The notes under the pieces were generated by a model. That model was not told the DNA's origin. It searched no databases and saw only the letters and a list, made by a program, of their open reading frames with translations. 51,838 bases of DNA from Actinomycetes bacterium. GTDB taxonomy: Bacteria; Actinomycetota; Acidimicrobiia; Acidimicrobiales; Ilumatobacteraceae. The stretch lies in contig JANYKS010000061.1 of assembly GCA_025358125.1 (NCBI GenBank), positions 1 to 51,838 on the forward strand, in the 5' to 3' direction. Made by a program: the position numbers and the translations under genes. Below, piece by piece: positions 8,983-17,437 of this stretch. Position 1 is the stretch's first letter. Each line of letters opens with the position of its first letter.

Positions 8983-9052
8983 GCGGCAACGGCTGACTGG
9001 TCACGACCCGGTAGCCCAACCGCGGTCTCCGCCTCCATCGGCTCTGAGTCGG

Positions 9053-9058
9053 TAGGCT
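9053..9058 (+). promoter_or_regulatory. -10 hexamer of leaderless rimO transcript
   Basis: TAGGCT lies 8 nt before the GTG at 9067 and 2 nt before the GTG at 9061. The spacing favours 9067 as the real start. Confidence 0.45.
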
Positions 9059-9066
9059 CAGTGGCC

Positions 9067-10353
9067 GTGGCAAAACGGTTCTACATCGAAACGCTTGGCT
9101 GTCCAAAGAACCAGGTCGACTCCGACAAGCTGGTGGGCACCCTCGTGGCCGACGGGATGGTTGCCACCGACGATCCGGGCATTGCCGACCTCGTCGTGGT
9201 CAACACCTGCGCGTTCATCGGCGAGGCCCGCCAGGAGTCGATCGACACCATCCTCGCGTTGGACGAACGGCGCCGCGACGGCGCTCGCCTCGTTGTCACC
9301 GGATGCATGGCCGAGCGGTACGGTGACGAACTCGCGACAGCGTTGCCAGAGGTCGACCAGGTGGCGGGGTTCGGTGTCTCCGTCAACGTGCTCGAGCAGT
9401 CGTCGCGCAAATTGATCCCCGTCGGCTCAGCCCCGGTGCCGACATTCGACCTGCTCAACCTTCCCCGGCCGAAATCGACCGCGCCGTGGGCGTATGTGAA
9501 GATTGCGGAGGGCTGCGACCGGTCGTGCGGGTTCTGTGCGATCCCATCGTTTCGCGGTCCGCAGCGCAGTCGCGACATCGGTTCGATCCTCGCCGAGGTG
9601 GAGCAACTACAGGTCCGCGAGATCGTGCTCGTCGCGCAGGACCTCGCCAGCTACGGCAAGGACCGCCCCGACGAGCTCGGCGCAGGTTCCATCGTCGGGC
9701 TGGTGAAGGCCGTCGCCGCACAAACCGATTGGGTCCGGCTGCTCTACCTCTACCCCAGTGACCTCAGCGACGCGCTCATCGACGCCATCTGCGACACGGG
9801 TGTTGCCTACTTCGATCTGTCGCTGCAGCATGTCAGCAAGCCGTTGCTGCGACGCATGCGCCGCTGGGGCGACGGCGACCGCTTCCTGCGCCGGATCAAC
9901 GACATCCGTTCGCGAGAGCCGACCGCTGCATTCCGCAGCAACTTCATCGTCGGCTACCCGGGTGAGACAGAGGCTGATCACGATCAGCTGCTCGACTTCA
10001 TCGAGTCGGCCCAGCTCGATTGGTGCGGTTTCTTCGCATACAGCCCGGAGGAGGGCACCTACGCCCTCGGCCTCGACGGCGCCGTCGACGGCGATCTCAT
10101 GAACGAGCGCCTGGCCGAACTTCGCGAACTGCAGGACGCGATTACGGCGAAGCGTCGCGACGACCTCATCGGCGAGACCCTGCGAGTGCTGGTCGACGAA
10201 CGCGGTGTCGCTCGGAGCCAGCGTGAGGCTCCCGAGATCGATGGTGTCATCCACGTCGCAGACGGCCTCGCCGCCGGCGAGTTCCACGACGTGTCGATCG
10301 TGAACGCACTCGGCCCTGACCTCGTTGCAGCTGGCGCGGCAGAGGTTCACTAG
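9067..10353 (+). CDS. rimO: Ribosomal protein S12 methylthiotransferase RimO
   Basis: Radical-SAM enzyme that adds a methylthio group to an aspartate of ribosomal protein S12. The N-terminal UPF0004 domain starts with ETLGCPKNQVDSDKL; the CPKN-D variant separates RimO from MiaB. The radical-SAM cluster motif is EGCDRSCGFCAIPSFRG, with CxxxCxxC at about residues 150-157. A C-terminal TRAM-like region closes the 428-residue protein. Two GTG codons (9061, 9067) could start it; 9067 fits the upstream TAGGCT hexamer. The stop shares one base with the pgsA start (TAGTG), giving a coupled rimO-pgsA-cinA operon. Confidence 0.93.
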   Translation: MAKRFYIETLGCPKNQVDSDKLVGTLVADGMVATDDPGIADLVVVNTCAFIGEARQESIDTILALDERRRDGARLVVTGCMAERYGDELATALPEVDQVAGFGVSVNVLEQSSRKLIPVGSAPVPTFDLLNLPRPKSTAPWAYVKIAEGCDRSCGFCAIPSFRGPQRSRDIGSILAEVEQLQVREIVLVAQDLASYGKDRPDELGAGSIVGLVKAVAAQTDWVRLLYLYPSDLSDALIDAICDTGVAYFDLSLQHVSKPLLRRMRRWGDGDRFLRRINDIRSREPTAAFRSNFIVGYPGETEADHDQLLDFIESAQLDWCGFFAYSPEEGTYALGLDGAVDGDLMNERLAELRELQDAITAKRRDDLIGETLRVLVDERGVARSQREAPEIDGVIHVADGLAAGEFHDVSIVNALGPDLVAAGAAEVH

Positions 10354-10922
10354 TGTCCGTCGATCCCACAGCGATTGCCACGTGGGCGAATCTCGTGACC
10401 GTCGCTCGAATGTTCATCTCGCCGGTCATGTTCATCCTCATCCCCGAGGACCGGGCGGGAAGCTGGATCGCGCTGGGCGCCTGGTTCCTGCTGTGCGTCA
10501 GCGATGGCATCGACGGGTATCTCGCTCGCCGTCATGGCAGCACCAACTTCGGCGCGTTCGTGGATCCGCTCGCCGACAAATTTCTGGTCCTGCTCGCGAT
10601 GATCACCCTGATCGACCGGAACGTCTTTTGGTGGCTACCGGTGATCATCATCTTCGCCCGCGAGTTCACGATGAGCCTGTACCGGGTGTTCGTCGGGACG
10701 AGGGGTGTCAGCGTCCCCGCGAGCAAGATCGCGAAGTGGAAGACCATCGCTCAACAGTTGTCGGTGGCGTTGGCCATCGCTCCGCTGACGGCCCTGCGCG
10801 CGACGTGGAGCTGGAAGAGTCTGCTGTGGGTGTCGGTCGTGCTCGCACTGATCAGCTTCGGCCAGTACATGTGGCGCGCCCATCGCAACAACGCGATGTC
10901 GCGGATGGCCCATGCGAGTTGA
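10353..10922 (+). CDS. pgsA: CDP-diacylglycerol--glycerol-3-phosphate 3-phosphatidyltransferase
   Basis: Integral membrane enzyme making phosphatidylglycerol phosphate from CDP-DAG and glycerol-3-phosphate. The CDP-alcohol phosphatidyltransferase signature DG-x2-DG-x2-AR-x8-G-x3-D-x3-D is visible as DGIDGYLARRHGSTNFG followed by AFVDPLADK. Several hydrophobic helices follow; 189 residues is normal. It starts at GTG overlapping the rimO stop and ends inside the first codons of cinA (11-nt overlap), so the three genes are one transcription unit. The rimO/pgsA/cinA grouping is common in Gram-positive bacteria. Confidence 0.93.
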   Translation: MSVDPTAIATWANLVTVARMFISPVMFILIPEDRAGSWIALGAWFLLCVSDGIDGYLARRHGSTNFGAFVDPLADKFLVLLAMITLIDRNVFWWLPVIIIFAREFTMSLYRVFVGTRGVSVPASKIAKWKTIAQQLSVALAIAPLTALRATWSWKSLLWVSVVLALISFGQYMWRAHRNNAMSRMAHAS

Positions 10923-12165
10923 CGTCGTCGCCGTCGGCACCGAGCTGCTGCTCGGCCAGATCGTCGACACGAACTCGTCGTGGATCGGCGAGCAGCTCGC
11001 CGCGCACGGCTTCGATTCTCTGCTCCAGATCAAGGTCGGTGACAACCTCGGCCGGGTCGAGTCGGCGTTGCGGCGCTCGCTCGCCGACGCCGACGCGGTC
11101 ATCGTTTGTGGTGGACTCGGACCGACGCACGACGACCTGACCCGCGAAGCCATCGCGGCGGTCATGGGGGTACAGCTCGAGATCCACGACGACGTGGCGG
11201 ACCGGATCAGGGAGATGTTCACGGCTCGTGGTCGTTACATGGCCGAGAACAATCTTCGTCAGGCAATGGTTCCCGTTGGCGCGACGGTGATCGCCCAGAC
11301 CCGCGGCACCGCGCCCGGCCTGATCTGTCCGGTGCGCATCGACGGCGTGGACAAAGTGCTGTACGCGGTGCCCGGCGTTCCCCACGAGATGAAGGAGATG
11401 CTCGAGCGGGCGATCTTGGCGGATCTCCATCGGCGCAGCGGAGAAGTGGCCGTCATCGCCAGCCGCACGCTGCGGACGTGGGGTGAAAGCGAGAGCGGCC
11501 TCAACGAGCGGCTCGACCCGATCATCGCCGAACTGGAGACGCTCGGCAATCCGACGCTGGCGTTCCTCGCGAGCGGGTGGGAGGGGCTCAAGGTTCGCCT
11601 CACCGCTAAAGCCGCGACGGCCCAAGCCGCAGCGCTCGTACTCGACGAGTGGTCGGCGCGGGTGCACGCCGTCGTCGGCCAGCACGTCTTCGGCTTCGAC
11701 GACGACACGATGGAATCCGTCGTGCTGCAGATGTTGCGCGAGCGCGGGCTCACACTCGCCTTGGCCGAGTCGGTCACCGGCGGCTTGGTGGCCGCTCGCC
11801 TCACGGGCATTGCGGGGGCGAGCGACGTGCTGCGCGGCAGCATCGTGTCGTATGCGAGCGAAGTCAAGTTCGATCTGCTCGATGTCACGCGGGGTCCTGT
11901 CGTCAGTGAATCGGCCGCGACCGAGATGGCGCTCGGCGCCCGCCGGGTTCTCGGAGGCACCTTGGGTATGGCTCTCACGGGTGTGGCCGGCCCGACCGAG
12001 CAGGACGGCGCGCCGGTCGGCACGCTCTGCATCGCAGTGGTGATCGGCGACGAGGTGCACACGACCACCGCCCGGCTTCCCGGCCAGCGCGAGCAGATGC
12101 GCCAGATGAGCGTGATCACGGCGCTCGACTACTTGAGACGCATCCTGCCCACCGCGAACGTGTAG
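10912..12165 (+). CDS. cinA: CinA family nicotinamide-nucleotide amidohydrolase
   Basis: 417-residue CinA with both usual domains. The N-terminal MoaB/MoeA-like COG1058 domain shows AVGTELLLGQIVDTNSSW and GGLGPTHDDLTREA. The C-terminal amidase domain shows LALAESVTGGLVAARLTGIAG and GVAGPTEQDGAPVG. The enzyme deamidates nicotinamide mononucleotide for NAD recycling. The ATG lies within the end of pgsA. Gene order and length are ordinary. No recA follows; instead the block ends at a tRNA gene. Confidence 0.94.
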   Translation: MRVDVVAVGTELLLGQIVDTNSSWIGEQLAAHGFDSLLQIKVGDNLGRVESALRRSLADADAVIVCGGLGPTHDDLTREAIAAVMGVQLEIHDDVADRIREMFTARGRYMAENNLRQAMVPVGATVIAQTRGTAPGLICPVRIDGVDKVLYAVPGVPHEMKEMLERAILADLHRRSGEVAVIASRTLRTWGESESGLNERLDPIIAELETLGNPTLAFLASGWEGLKVRLTAKAATAQAAALVLDEWSARVHAVVGQHVFGFDDDTMESVVLQMLRERGLTLALAESVTGGLVAARLTGIAGASDVLRGSIVSYASEVKFDLLDVTRGPVVSESAATEMALGARRVLGGTLGMALTGVAGPTEQDGAPVGTLCIAVVIGDEVHTTTARLPGQREQMRQMSVITALDYLRRILPTANV

Positions 12166-12224
12166 CCCGTCTCCGAACGCAGCGCCGATTCGGTGGAGGA
12201 ACTGCCAGACTTGGCGGCACATAC

Positions 12225-12301
12225 GCCTCTGTAGCTCAGCTGGATAGAGCATCGGACTTCTAATCCGACGGTCGCAGGTTCGAATCCTGCCGGGGGCGCC
12301 A
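12225..12301 (+). tRNA. tRNA-Arg (anticodon TCT)
   Basis: 77-nt cloverleaf. The acceptor arm GCCTCTG pairs with CGGGGGC using two G-U pairs. The D arm contains GCTC-AGCTGGATA-GAGC, the anticodon stem TCGGA/TCCGA encloses CTTCTAA (anticodon TCT), and the T arm is GCAGG-TTCGAAT-CCTGC. Discriminator G and an encoded CCA end the gene. An IS terminal repeat begins on the next base, and parts of the 3' half recur at 13659 and 19603, so this gene is the anchor of an accessory island. Confidence 0.96.
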
Positions 12302-12357
12302 TGTGATCTCTCAGGAGATAGGAAACGGTCCGAATCCTCAACGGGGTTCGGGCTGGT

Positions 12358-13556
12358 TCATTTTTTGGGGTGGGTTGGGCCTTTGGGGGCGCGGGTGGGT
12401 TGGTAGTCGATGTTGGGGTTGAGGGTGAGTTTGCGGAGGAGTTCGCCGGTGGCGGCGTCGATGATGCGGATGTCGAGGTCGTGGGCGAGGAGGATGATGC
12501 GGCTACGGGCGTGGGTTCGTCCGATGCCGATGTGGTGGAGTCGTCCGTTGTGGCGCAGGGTGACGACGCCGGAGTCGTCGATGCGGTCGTGGCGGACGCG
12601 GTGGTGGGGGTTGGTGGTGGTGGTGGTCGGTGTGGCTTTGGGGCGGGTGGTGTAGGCGACGTTGGGGGTGGCTCGGTGTGGCTCGGTGTGGGAGTGAGCG
12701 GTGTGGGCGGCGATGGTAGTATTCGTCGACGAACCGGTCCAGGAGTGCTTGTAGTCCGGCGATGGTGGAGGGTTGCGCGGGTTGGGCGCGGAGCCATTTC
12801 TTCATTGTTTGTTGGAAGCGTTCGACTTTTCCGCAGGTGGTGGGGTGGTTGGGTCGGGAGTTCTTCTGGGTGATGTGGAGGCGGACGAGTTCGGCTTCGA
12901 AGGCGTTGCGGCCGCCGTGTCCGCCGGCGAAGCGGGTGGTGTAGACCATGCCGCTGTCGGTCAGTGTGGAAGCGGGAATGCCGTGCTCAGCGGTGGTGGC
13001 GCGGAACGTGTCGCGCACGATGCGGCCGGTGACGCGTAGGTGGGCGGTGACAGAGAGTGCGGTGCGGGAGTGGTCGTCGAGCCAGGTCAGGATCTCGACG
13101 TCGACGGCTGTGGCGAGGGGGTAGTGGGTGAAGTCGGACTGCCAGGTCTCGTTCGGTTGTTCGGCTTGGAAGCGGATGTAGGACGACTTCGGTCGCTTGA
13201 CTGGTTCGGGGGTGACGAGCTGGTGGCGGGTCAGGGTGCGTGCGATCGTGGACACGGAGACAGTGATGTGGTGATGGTGTTGGAGGTGCCAGGCAATCGT
13301 GTCCGGGCCGGCGTCGAGGCCTTGCGCAGTGAGTTTGAGGCGCGTGTCGGTGATCAGTTCGATCGTCGCCGTTGGGGTCGCGTTCGGTGATGTGTGGTCG
13401 GCGTGAGCGCGGTTGGAAGGCTTCCTCGCCGTCTGTTCGGTATCGGGCGACGAGCTCGCTGACCCAGCCTTTGGACACGTTGTAGGCACGAGCGACCTCG
13501 GCTTGGGAACGACCCTCGACAATGACAGCAGTGATCACCAGACGCGCTTTGGACAT
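12358..13556 (-). pseudogene. IS481-family transposase, two frameshifts
   Basis: An N-terminal helix-turn-helix (SQAEVARAYNVSKGWVSELV) leads to a DDE integrase core. Visible core elements are WQSDFTHY, WLDDHSRTALS, TLTDSGMVYTT and CGKVERFQQTMKKWL, then HRRPHRSLPHRATP and a C-terminus ending in RKLTLNPNIDYQPT. Reading it requires a frame change near 13392, where CCACACATCACCG looks like a CA-dinucleotide deletion. A second change at 12671-12690 comes from a perfect 10-bp duplication. Joining the three frames gives a nearly full-length transposase of about 395 residues. The catalytic acids are retained, so inactivation looks recent. Confidence 0.85.
12671..12690 (+). repeat. 10-bp tandem duplication that breaks the transposase frame
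   Basis: GCTCGGTGTG occurs twice head to tail. Removing one copy restores the frame HRATPNVAYTTRPKATP in the transposase. Confidence 0.85.
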
Positions 13557-13658
13557 CCGCCACCGTCATCGCGGCGACCCTCGAGTGTCCGCGATGTCTC
13601 GCGACATCGAGTTTCCTATGTCCTGACAGATGTGTTTCCGATGTCCTGGCGCAGCACA

Positions 13659-13673
13659 CTGCCGGGGGCGCCA
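13659..13673 (+). repeat. 15-nt copy of the tRNA-Arg 3' end
   Basis: CTGCCGGGGGCGCCA is identical to the last 15 nt of the tRNA (12287-12301 region, including CCA). It again abuts the right end of an IS copy. Confidence 0.85.
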
Positions 13674-13841
13674 TTGTGATCTCTCAGGAGATAGGAAACG
13701 GTCCGAACCCTCAACGGGGTTCGGGCTGGTTCATTTTTTGGGGTGGGTTTGGCCTTTGGGGGCGCCGGTGGGTTGGTAGTCGATGTTGGGGTTGAGGGTG
13801 AGTTTGCGGACGCCGGTGGCGGCGTCGATGATGCGGATGTC
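13674..13841 (-). mobile_element. Second, partial copy of the IS481-type element (right end only)
   Basis: Near-identical to 12302-12480 but with a few substitutions, one extra T before the terminal repeat and a 6-nt in-frame deletion in the transposase tail. It codes the transposase C-terminus IRIIDAATGVRKLTLNPNID on the minus strand. The copy stops abruptly at 13841, where a LysM-gene remnant begins, so the IS was either truncated or replaced the start of that gene. Confidence 0.8.
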
Positions 13842-13973
13842 ACGCTGCTCGGTATCGCCGCCGCCCATGGCATCACGGTATACCAAATCGTCGCCGCCAA
13901 CGAATGGACAAACGGCATCCACCACATCATTCATCAGGACGACACAATCCTCATTCCGGCTCTGCCCCGATGA
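13842..13973 (+). pseudogene. LysM-domain gene remnant (3' end)
   Basis: The open frame reads LLGIAAAHGITVYQIVAANE, then a short tail with IHHIIHQDDTILIPALPR and a stop. This is the shape of a single C-terminal LysM peptidoglycan-binding module (tlwgIAaahGvtv..Iv.aN....i...ipGdti.iP). Everything upstream has been replaced by the IS fragment. A 44-residue piece alone is unlikely to be functional. Confidence 0.6.
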
Positions 13974-13984
13974 GCATCTCATCT

Positions 13985-14246
13985 ACACGTGGCCCTCGAC
14001 CTGGCAGGGTCCCGCTGATGTTGGGTGGGCACTCGCCGCGCACGATGGCGCTCGCGGCGCGGCATGGGCGACACATGGAGTGCGTTCGCGACGACGAGCA
14101 GCTTGCCGGAGGCGTTCCGGTCGATGACCGTGCAGCTGGACCTGGTCTGTGAGGGCATCGGCCGCGATCCGGCATCGATCGGGCGGTCCGCGGAGTTGTC
14201 ACAGCTCACCGTGTTGCACGTCGACAAGGATTTCGAGCCGAACTGA
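13985..14246 (+). pseudogene. Luciferase-like (F420/FMN) monooxygenase remnant
   Basis: The first frame reads RVPLMLGGHSPRTMALAARHG, the conserved barrel strand of LLM-class flavin/F420 monooxygenases. A 1-nt insertion near 14067 then moves the sequence into the next frame, DTWSAFATTSSLPEAFRSMT, continuing with LVCEGIGRDPASIGRS. The start and the C-terminal segment are missing. Clearly a broken fragment; the original substrate is unknown. Confidence 0.65.
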
Positions 14247-14607
14247 CCGGACAACCCGTCGAACGGCTGAGCCTCGGCTGACACGAACTACACAGCCCCA
14301 CGCTGCTGCGTCGCCAGGTTCGGCTGTCAAGTCGGACTCTGGCATGTCCGATCACGTTCGCTCTGCTGCCAGAGTGGACACAGAACATGCAGCGCAAACC
14401 ACACGTTCGCGCACCCATCCGAGTAAGCGCCGAGTAGGCGCGTCGGGGCGTCCCAGAGCTGCGGTCGCGGACGGTTTCCGCTGAGCGAGATCGCGCGGGT
14501 AGGGAGTCGACGAAGCCGGCCGAGACGCGCCCGTCTTCCACAGCAGGTGATCCCCAGCGCCACGCGGCCGCGCACATGCTGTCGAGGCCAGATCTCTCGT
14601 CGCCGAT
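14247..14607. other. Intergenic, no supportable gene
   Basis: I find no frame with recognisable protein similarity and no RNA structure here. It lies between two broken genes and the minus-strand hydrolase gene and may be eroded coding DNA. Confidence 0.5.
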
Positions 14608-15651
14608 CTAGGAGGCGTTGAGCAAGTAGCGGGTGCCGACGACGCTCGGAGCGCAGCCGGTCGGACTGAATGCGTTCACGAGTGCGGCGGCGGCTCGCCA
14701 GCCGGTGCAGTGCCCTGGTGCAACGATGCGAGGGACGACGAGTTCTTTGAGGTCGCGCACGGTCGGAGCGATGCGGTCCTCGACGGCTGCGCCCGCCAGG
14801 TGGTAGCCGCCGAGCAGGACGTCGACCGGTTGATCCGGAAGAAGCCGCCGTGCCTCGAGGCCTACGTTGACCACACCGGCGTGCGAACACGCGGTGAGCA
14901 CCGTTGTTCCCCGGCCCCGAACGTTGGCAGCGAGGAAGCGCTCGTCGTGGATACCGGGATCGAGCGTTACCTGATCGCCGCGCCAGCTGTGGTGTCCTGG
15001 CAGGCCGGTCTCGTAGCTGGTCAGGCGCGGGATGTCGCCGCTGGAGAGAAAGAGATCGTCAACTTCGTGCAACTCGGCTTGGGCGGCGACTCGACCGCCG
15101 GCAGCCTCGATCGCGTCAATGGTTGGCTCCGGCGGCAGCATCGCGAAGATGTTGAACGGTGTGAGGATCCCGCGCTGGTCAGGCCGGTCAGGGTGGACGT
15201 CGACAACGAGCGGCGCACGACCGGCACTCCGGCGCGCCGCTGCGATCGCGGCGACCACGGTGGTGATGCCACCGGAGTGGTCCCAGTGCCAGTGCGACAA
15301 GAACAGCACATCGATGCCGGACAGGTCGATCGTCAGCCGCTCGGCGTTTGCCAGCCAGACATCACCGTAGGGGCCGACGTCGAACAGCACCGTTGCCGTG
15401 CGGTCCGCCCGTCTGGCCGTGGCGAGCGCGGAGAAGCCATGACATGCCACGCAGAGATGGTCGAAGCCGACGACGCAGTCGTGCCCGGCGTGCTGGCCGC
15501 TCGGCGGGATGCCCCCGAGTAGATACGCCATCTCGGGCCGCTGCGGAATGCCAGGGTCGATGCTCGACAGTGTGTCGGTCGCGTTGTCGACGACGATTGT
15601 GATGATGAGCTCGTCGAGCTCGGGTGCACCGGCGCTCAGCTGAGGTGTCAT
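14608..15651 (-). CDS. MBL-fold metallo-hydrolase (COG1237-like)
   Basis: 347-residue metallo-beta-lactamase-fold protein. Metal motif LSHWHWDHSGG (HxHxDH) near residue 120; later conserved blocks are TACSHAGVVNVG, LLGGYHLAG and VAPGHCTGWRAA. The CSHAG / GG-HL / PGHCTG trio is that of the subgroup annotated as dihydropterin (RFAP synthase)-like or 'MBL fold metallo-hydrolase'. There is no signal peptide. The true substrate is not known for most members. It is the only clearly intact metabolic gene in the tRNA-bounded island, sitting among pseudogenes, so it may be the most recent or the selected cargo. Confidence 0.85.
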   Translation of the reverse strand: MTPQLSAGAPELDELIITIVVDNATDTLSSIDPGIPQRPEMAYLLGGIPPSGQHAGHDCVVGFDHLCVACHGFSALATARRADRTATVLFDVGPYGDVWLANAERLTIDLSGIDVLFLSHWHWDHSGGITTVVAAIAAARRSAGRAPLVVDVHPDRPDQRGILTPFNIFAMLPPEPTIDAIEAAGGRVAAQAELHEVDDLFLSSGDIPRLTSYETGLPGHHSWRGDQVTLDPGIHDERFLAANVRGRGTTVLTACSHAGVVNVGLEARRLLPDQPVDVLLGGYHLAGAAVEDRIAPTVRDLKELVVPRIVAPGHCTGWRAAAALVNAFSPTGCAPSVVGTRYLLNAS

Positions 15652-15823
15652 CGACCCATCGTCGCAGAGCCGGCGGCGACGGGCAAGGCCTCGATATCGG
15701 AATCGATGTACTCGCCAGGCTCGGCGAGGGCGGCGGCGGCGGCGCTTCGTGAAGCCCGAGTCGCTGCTGGAAGCGATGCCGCCGTGCTTGGGCCCACCAG
15801 TTGCGCTCGCCGAAAGGCTTCAT
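15648..15823 (-). pseudogene. Possible MMPL-type transporter C-terminal remnant
   Basis: The minus strand reads MKPFGERNWWAQARRHRFQQ, resembling the last transmembrane boundary of MMPL/RND lipid exporters (usually LLG-NWWLPRWLDR). A frame change follows, with EPGEYIDSDIEALPVAAGS. It is short and disrupted, so the assignment rests on one motif. Confidence 0.35.
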
Positions 15824-16213
15824 GGTGGCGCGGCCGGGCGACCGGTGAGGACACCGTGGCTCAGGTGCCGGGTTCCCGTCAGGGGTGACAGAGTGGGCCG
15901 ATCGTGGCTGCTACACCGATTGAGACCTCTTCATCCGGGTCTGGCAGCTCGTTGCTGTAACTGTCGAAGCATGTCGAACGCCCGAGCTATCGAGCGCTTA
16001 TAACTCCAGCACAGAATGCCACAGGCAGAATCGACCACGACCGCGCCAAAGCGCGCTTATGCCTCTGGCGCGTTGCGTAGCCGGCGTTTGGGGACTGAGC
16101 GGTCGCGAGCCTCTGGGACGCGCTTTCGGGGGTGTCGGCCAACAGGGAGGCGGCTTTGGGGGGTGACGTGTGCCAAGCGTGAAGCGGCGCGCTGTTTGCG
16201 AACGAGCGAGCTC
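15824..16213. other. Intergenic, no supportable gene
   Basis: No recognisable coding or RNA signal. It separates two degraded genes inside the island and is probably remnant DNA. Confidence 0.45.
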
Positions 16214-17013
16214 TCACGCGAACGTTATTGGAATCAGTCCGTTCTCGCGGGCTTCGCGTTCGAGGTCGTCGCGAAAGTCCGGATGCGCGAGTGAGATCAT
16301 CGCCGTAGCCCGCTCCAGGATTGATTTCCCCTTGAGGTTGATCTTGCCGAACTCGGTCACCACGTACATCATGTCGCTGCGCGGAGCGGTGGCGATGTTC
16401 CCCGGCGTCAGGCTCAGCACAACCCGGCTCTTGCGCACACCCGCTCGTTCGTATGTCGACGACATGCAGATGAACGACTTGCCACCCTTCGACGCGTAGG
16501 CCCCGCGGACGAACTGCAATTGCCCGCCGGTCCCACTGATGTGGCGGTGACCGCTGGACTCGCTCGCTGCCTGGCCCTGGGAGATCCATTTGGGTCGTGT
16601 TGTTGATGTCAGCCGATCGTTTTACATGATGTTGTGCGGCAGGTTCGTTGACTCGACCGGTTGGCACGAGATGTCCGGGTTATCGTCGATCGCCTCATAC
16701 AGTGCCCGCGAACCAGGCCGAAGCTGCACACGATCTTGCCTGGATACAGCGTCTTGGCCGAGCCGGTCACGATGCCGGCTTTGTAAAGGTCGATGATCCC
16801 GTCGGTGAGCATCTCGGTATGAACGCCGAGGTTGCGCACGCCGCTTTCCATCAACAACGAGCACACCGCATTCGGCATCGCTCCGATACCGATCTGCAGA
16901 CAAGCGCCGTCTTCGACTTCAGCTGCAATCAGCCGCGCAACGGCACGGTCAGCATCCGTTGGTGCAGGATTAGGCAACTCGGGGACCGCCCCCCTCTCGA
17001 CTCGTGCCCTCAC
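16214..17013 (-). pseudogene. Acetyl-CoA hydrolase/CoA-transferase family pseudogene
   Basis: Three reading frames together spell the middle and C-terminal parts of a 4-hydroxybutyrate/butyrate-type CoA-transferase. The first piece reads ELPNPAPTDADRAVARLIAA and continues to LGVHTEMLTDGIIDLYKAG and TLYPGKIVCSFG. After a shift comes ALYEAIDDNPDISCQPVEST. A further shift gives WISQGQAASESSGHRHISG, then GAYASKGGKSFICM and MYVVTEFGKINLKGKSILER, ending in AHPDFRDDLEREA. The family N-terminal half (about 190 residues) is absent. The enzyme would move CoA between acyl-CoA and acetate; this copy cannot work. Confidence 0.8.
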
Positions 17014-17147
17014 CCGGCTGCCGGTCGGCTGTCACCAAACGTAACGTGTGTTCGCGCAGCTTCAGATCTCCACGGTGGCCCTGGTGTCACCCGCGGCTAG
17101 GGAGCTCATCGTCTGTCGTAATGAGGACCCGCTCCAAGGAGGTTGTG

Positions 17148-17216
17148 ATGGGTGGACGTACGGCTGTCTTGCTCGGGAACCGCCGTTGCCGGCGTCTGGT
17201 GGGTGTAGCGATATGA
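17148..17216 (+). CDS. Short ORF with strong ribosome-binding site, function unknown
   Basis: The ATG is preceded by AAGGAGG at normal spacing and codes 22 residues beginning MGGRTAVLLGNRRC. Its stop overlaps the ATG of the ferredoxin-like gene (ATGA). It may be a coupling leader or the 5' remnant of a lost gene. Confidence 0.22.
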   Translation: MGGRTAVLLGNRRCRRLVGVAI

Positions 17217-17437
17217 GGGTGTGGATCGATCAAGGCTTGTGCACCGGGGACGGCAACAATCCCGGGCGCGCCGCCGGTTCTGTCTGCGGACTGCCACGAA
17301 ACGAGCGCCATGTCATCGATGCTGCGGAGGACTGCCCCGTGGAGTGCATCGTCGTCGAGAACGACTGCGAGCCGTACGACGAGGACACCGACATCGCCGC
17401 CGCAGACATTGTCGATAGTGAGTCGGGGATTCGTTGA
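17213..17437 (+). CDS. Ferredoxin-like protein, probably damaged
   Basis: 74 residues. The start MRVWIDQGLCTGDG and the later AAEDCPVECIVVEND match small 3Fe-4S/4Fe-4S ferredoxins that feed electrons to P450s and Rieske oxygenases. The normal second and third cysteines (CTGDGxCxxxxPxVF) are missing. Instead the middle reads NNPGRAAGSVCGLPRNERHV, as if the segment was deleted and out of frame. Only Cys10, Cys27 and the CPVEC pair remain, so cluster binding is doubtful. It ends in a TGATG overlap with the next gene. Confidence 0.5.
   Translation: MRVWIDQGLCTGDGNNPGRAAGSVCGLPRNERHVIDAAEDCPVECIVVENDCEPYDEDTDIAAADIVDSESGIR

Larger units (their letters stand above)
12302..13635 (-). mobile_element. 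IS481-family insertion sequence, inactivated
   Basis: The element is flanked by imperfect 25-bp terminal inverted repeats: 12302-12326 on the plus strand and the reverse complement of 13611-13635. The shared core is CAGGA-ATAGGAAAC (19 of 25 identical). Just outside the left end (13634-13648) a second copy of the motif (CAGGACATCGGAAA read on the minus strand) may be another transposase-binding repeat or the end of a lost neighbour. The right end is flush with the CCA of tRNA-Arg. It carries one transposase gene with two frameshifts. Confidence 0.8.

Noticed and set aside
10852..12252. 466-codon minus-strand frame under cinA
   Set aside because: Shadow of cinA, which has full domain motifs on the plus strand.
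12129..12797. Pro/Thr/Ser-rich minus-strand frame extending through the tRNA
   Set aside because: It reads a wrong frame of the broken transposase and the complement of the tRNA; not a protein.
12503..13522. Programmed frameshift of the transposase
   Set aside because: IS481 transposases usually have one frame. Here one shift is a plain 10-bp duplication and the other a dinucleotide loss, with no slippery heptamer in place.
15987..16667. 226-codon minus-strand frame over the CoA-transferase remnant
   Set aside because: Only a few residues (INNTTQMDL) belong to the real gene; the rest is out of frame.
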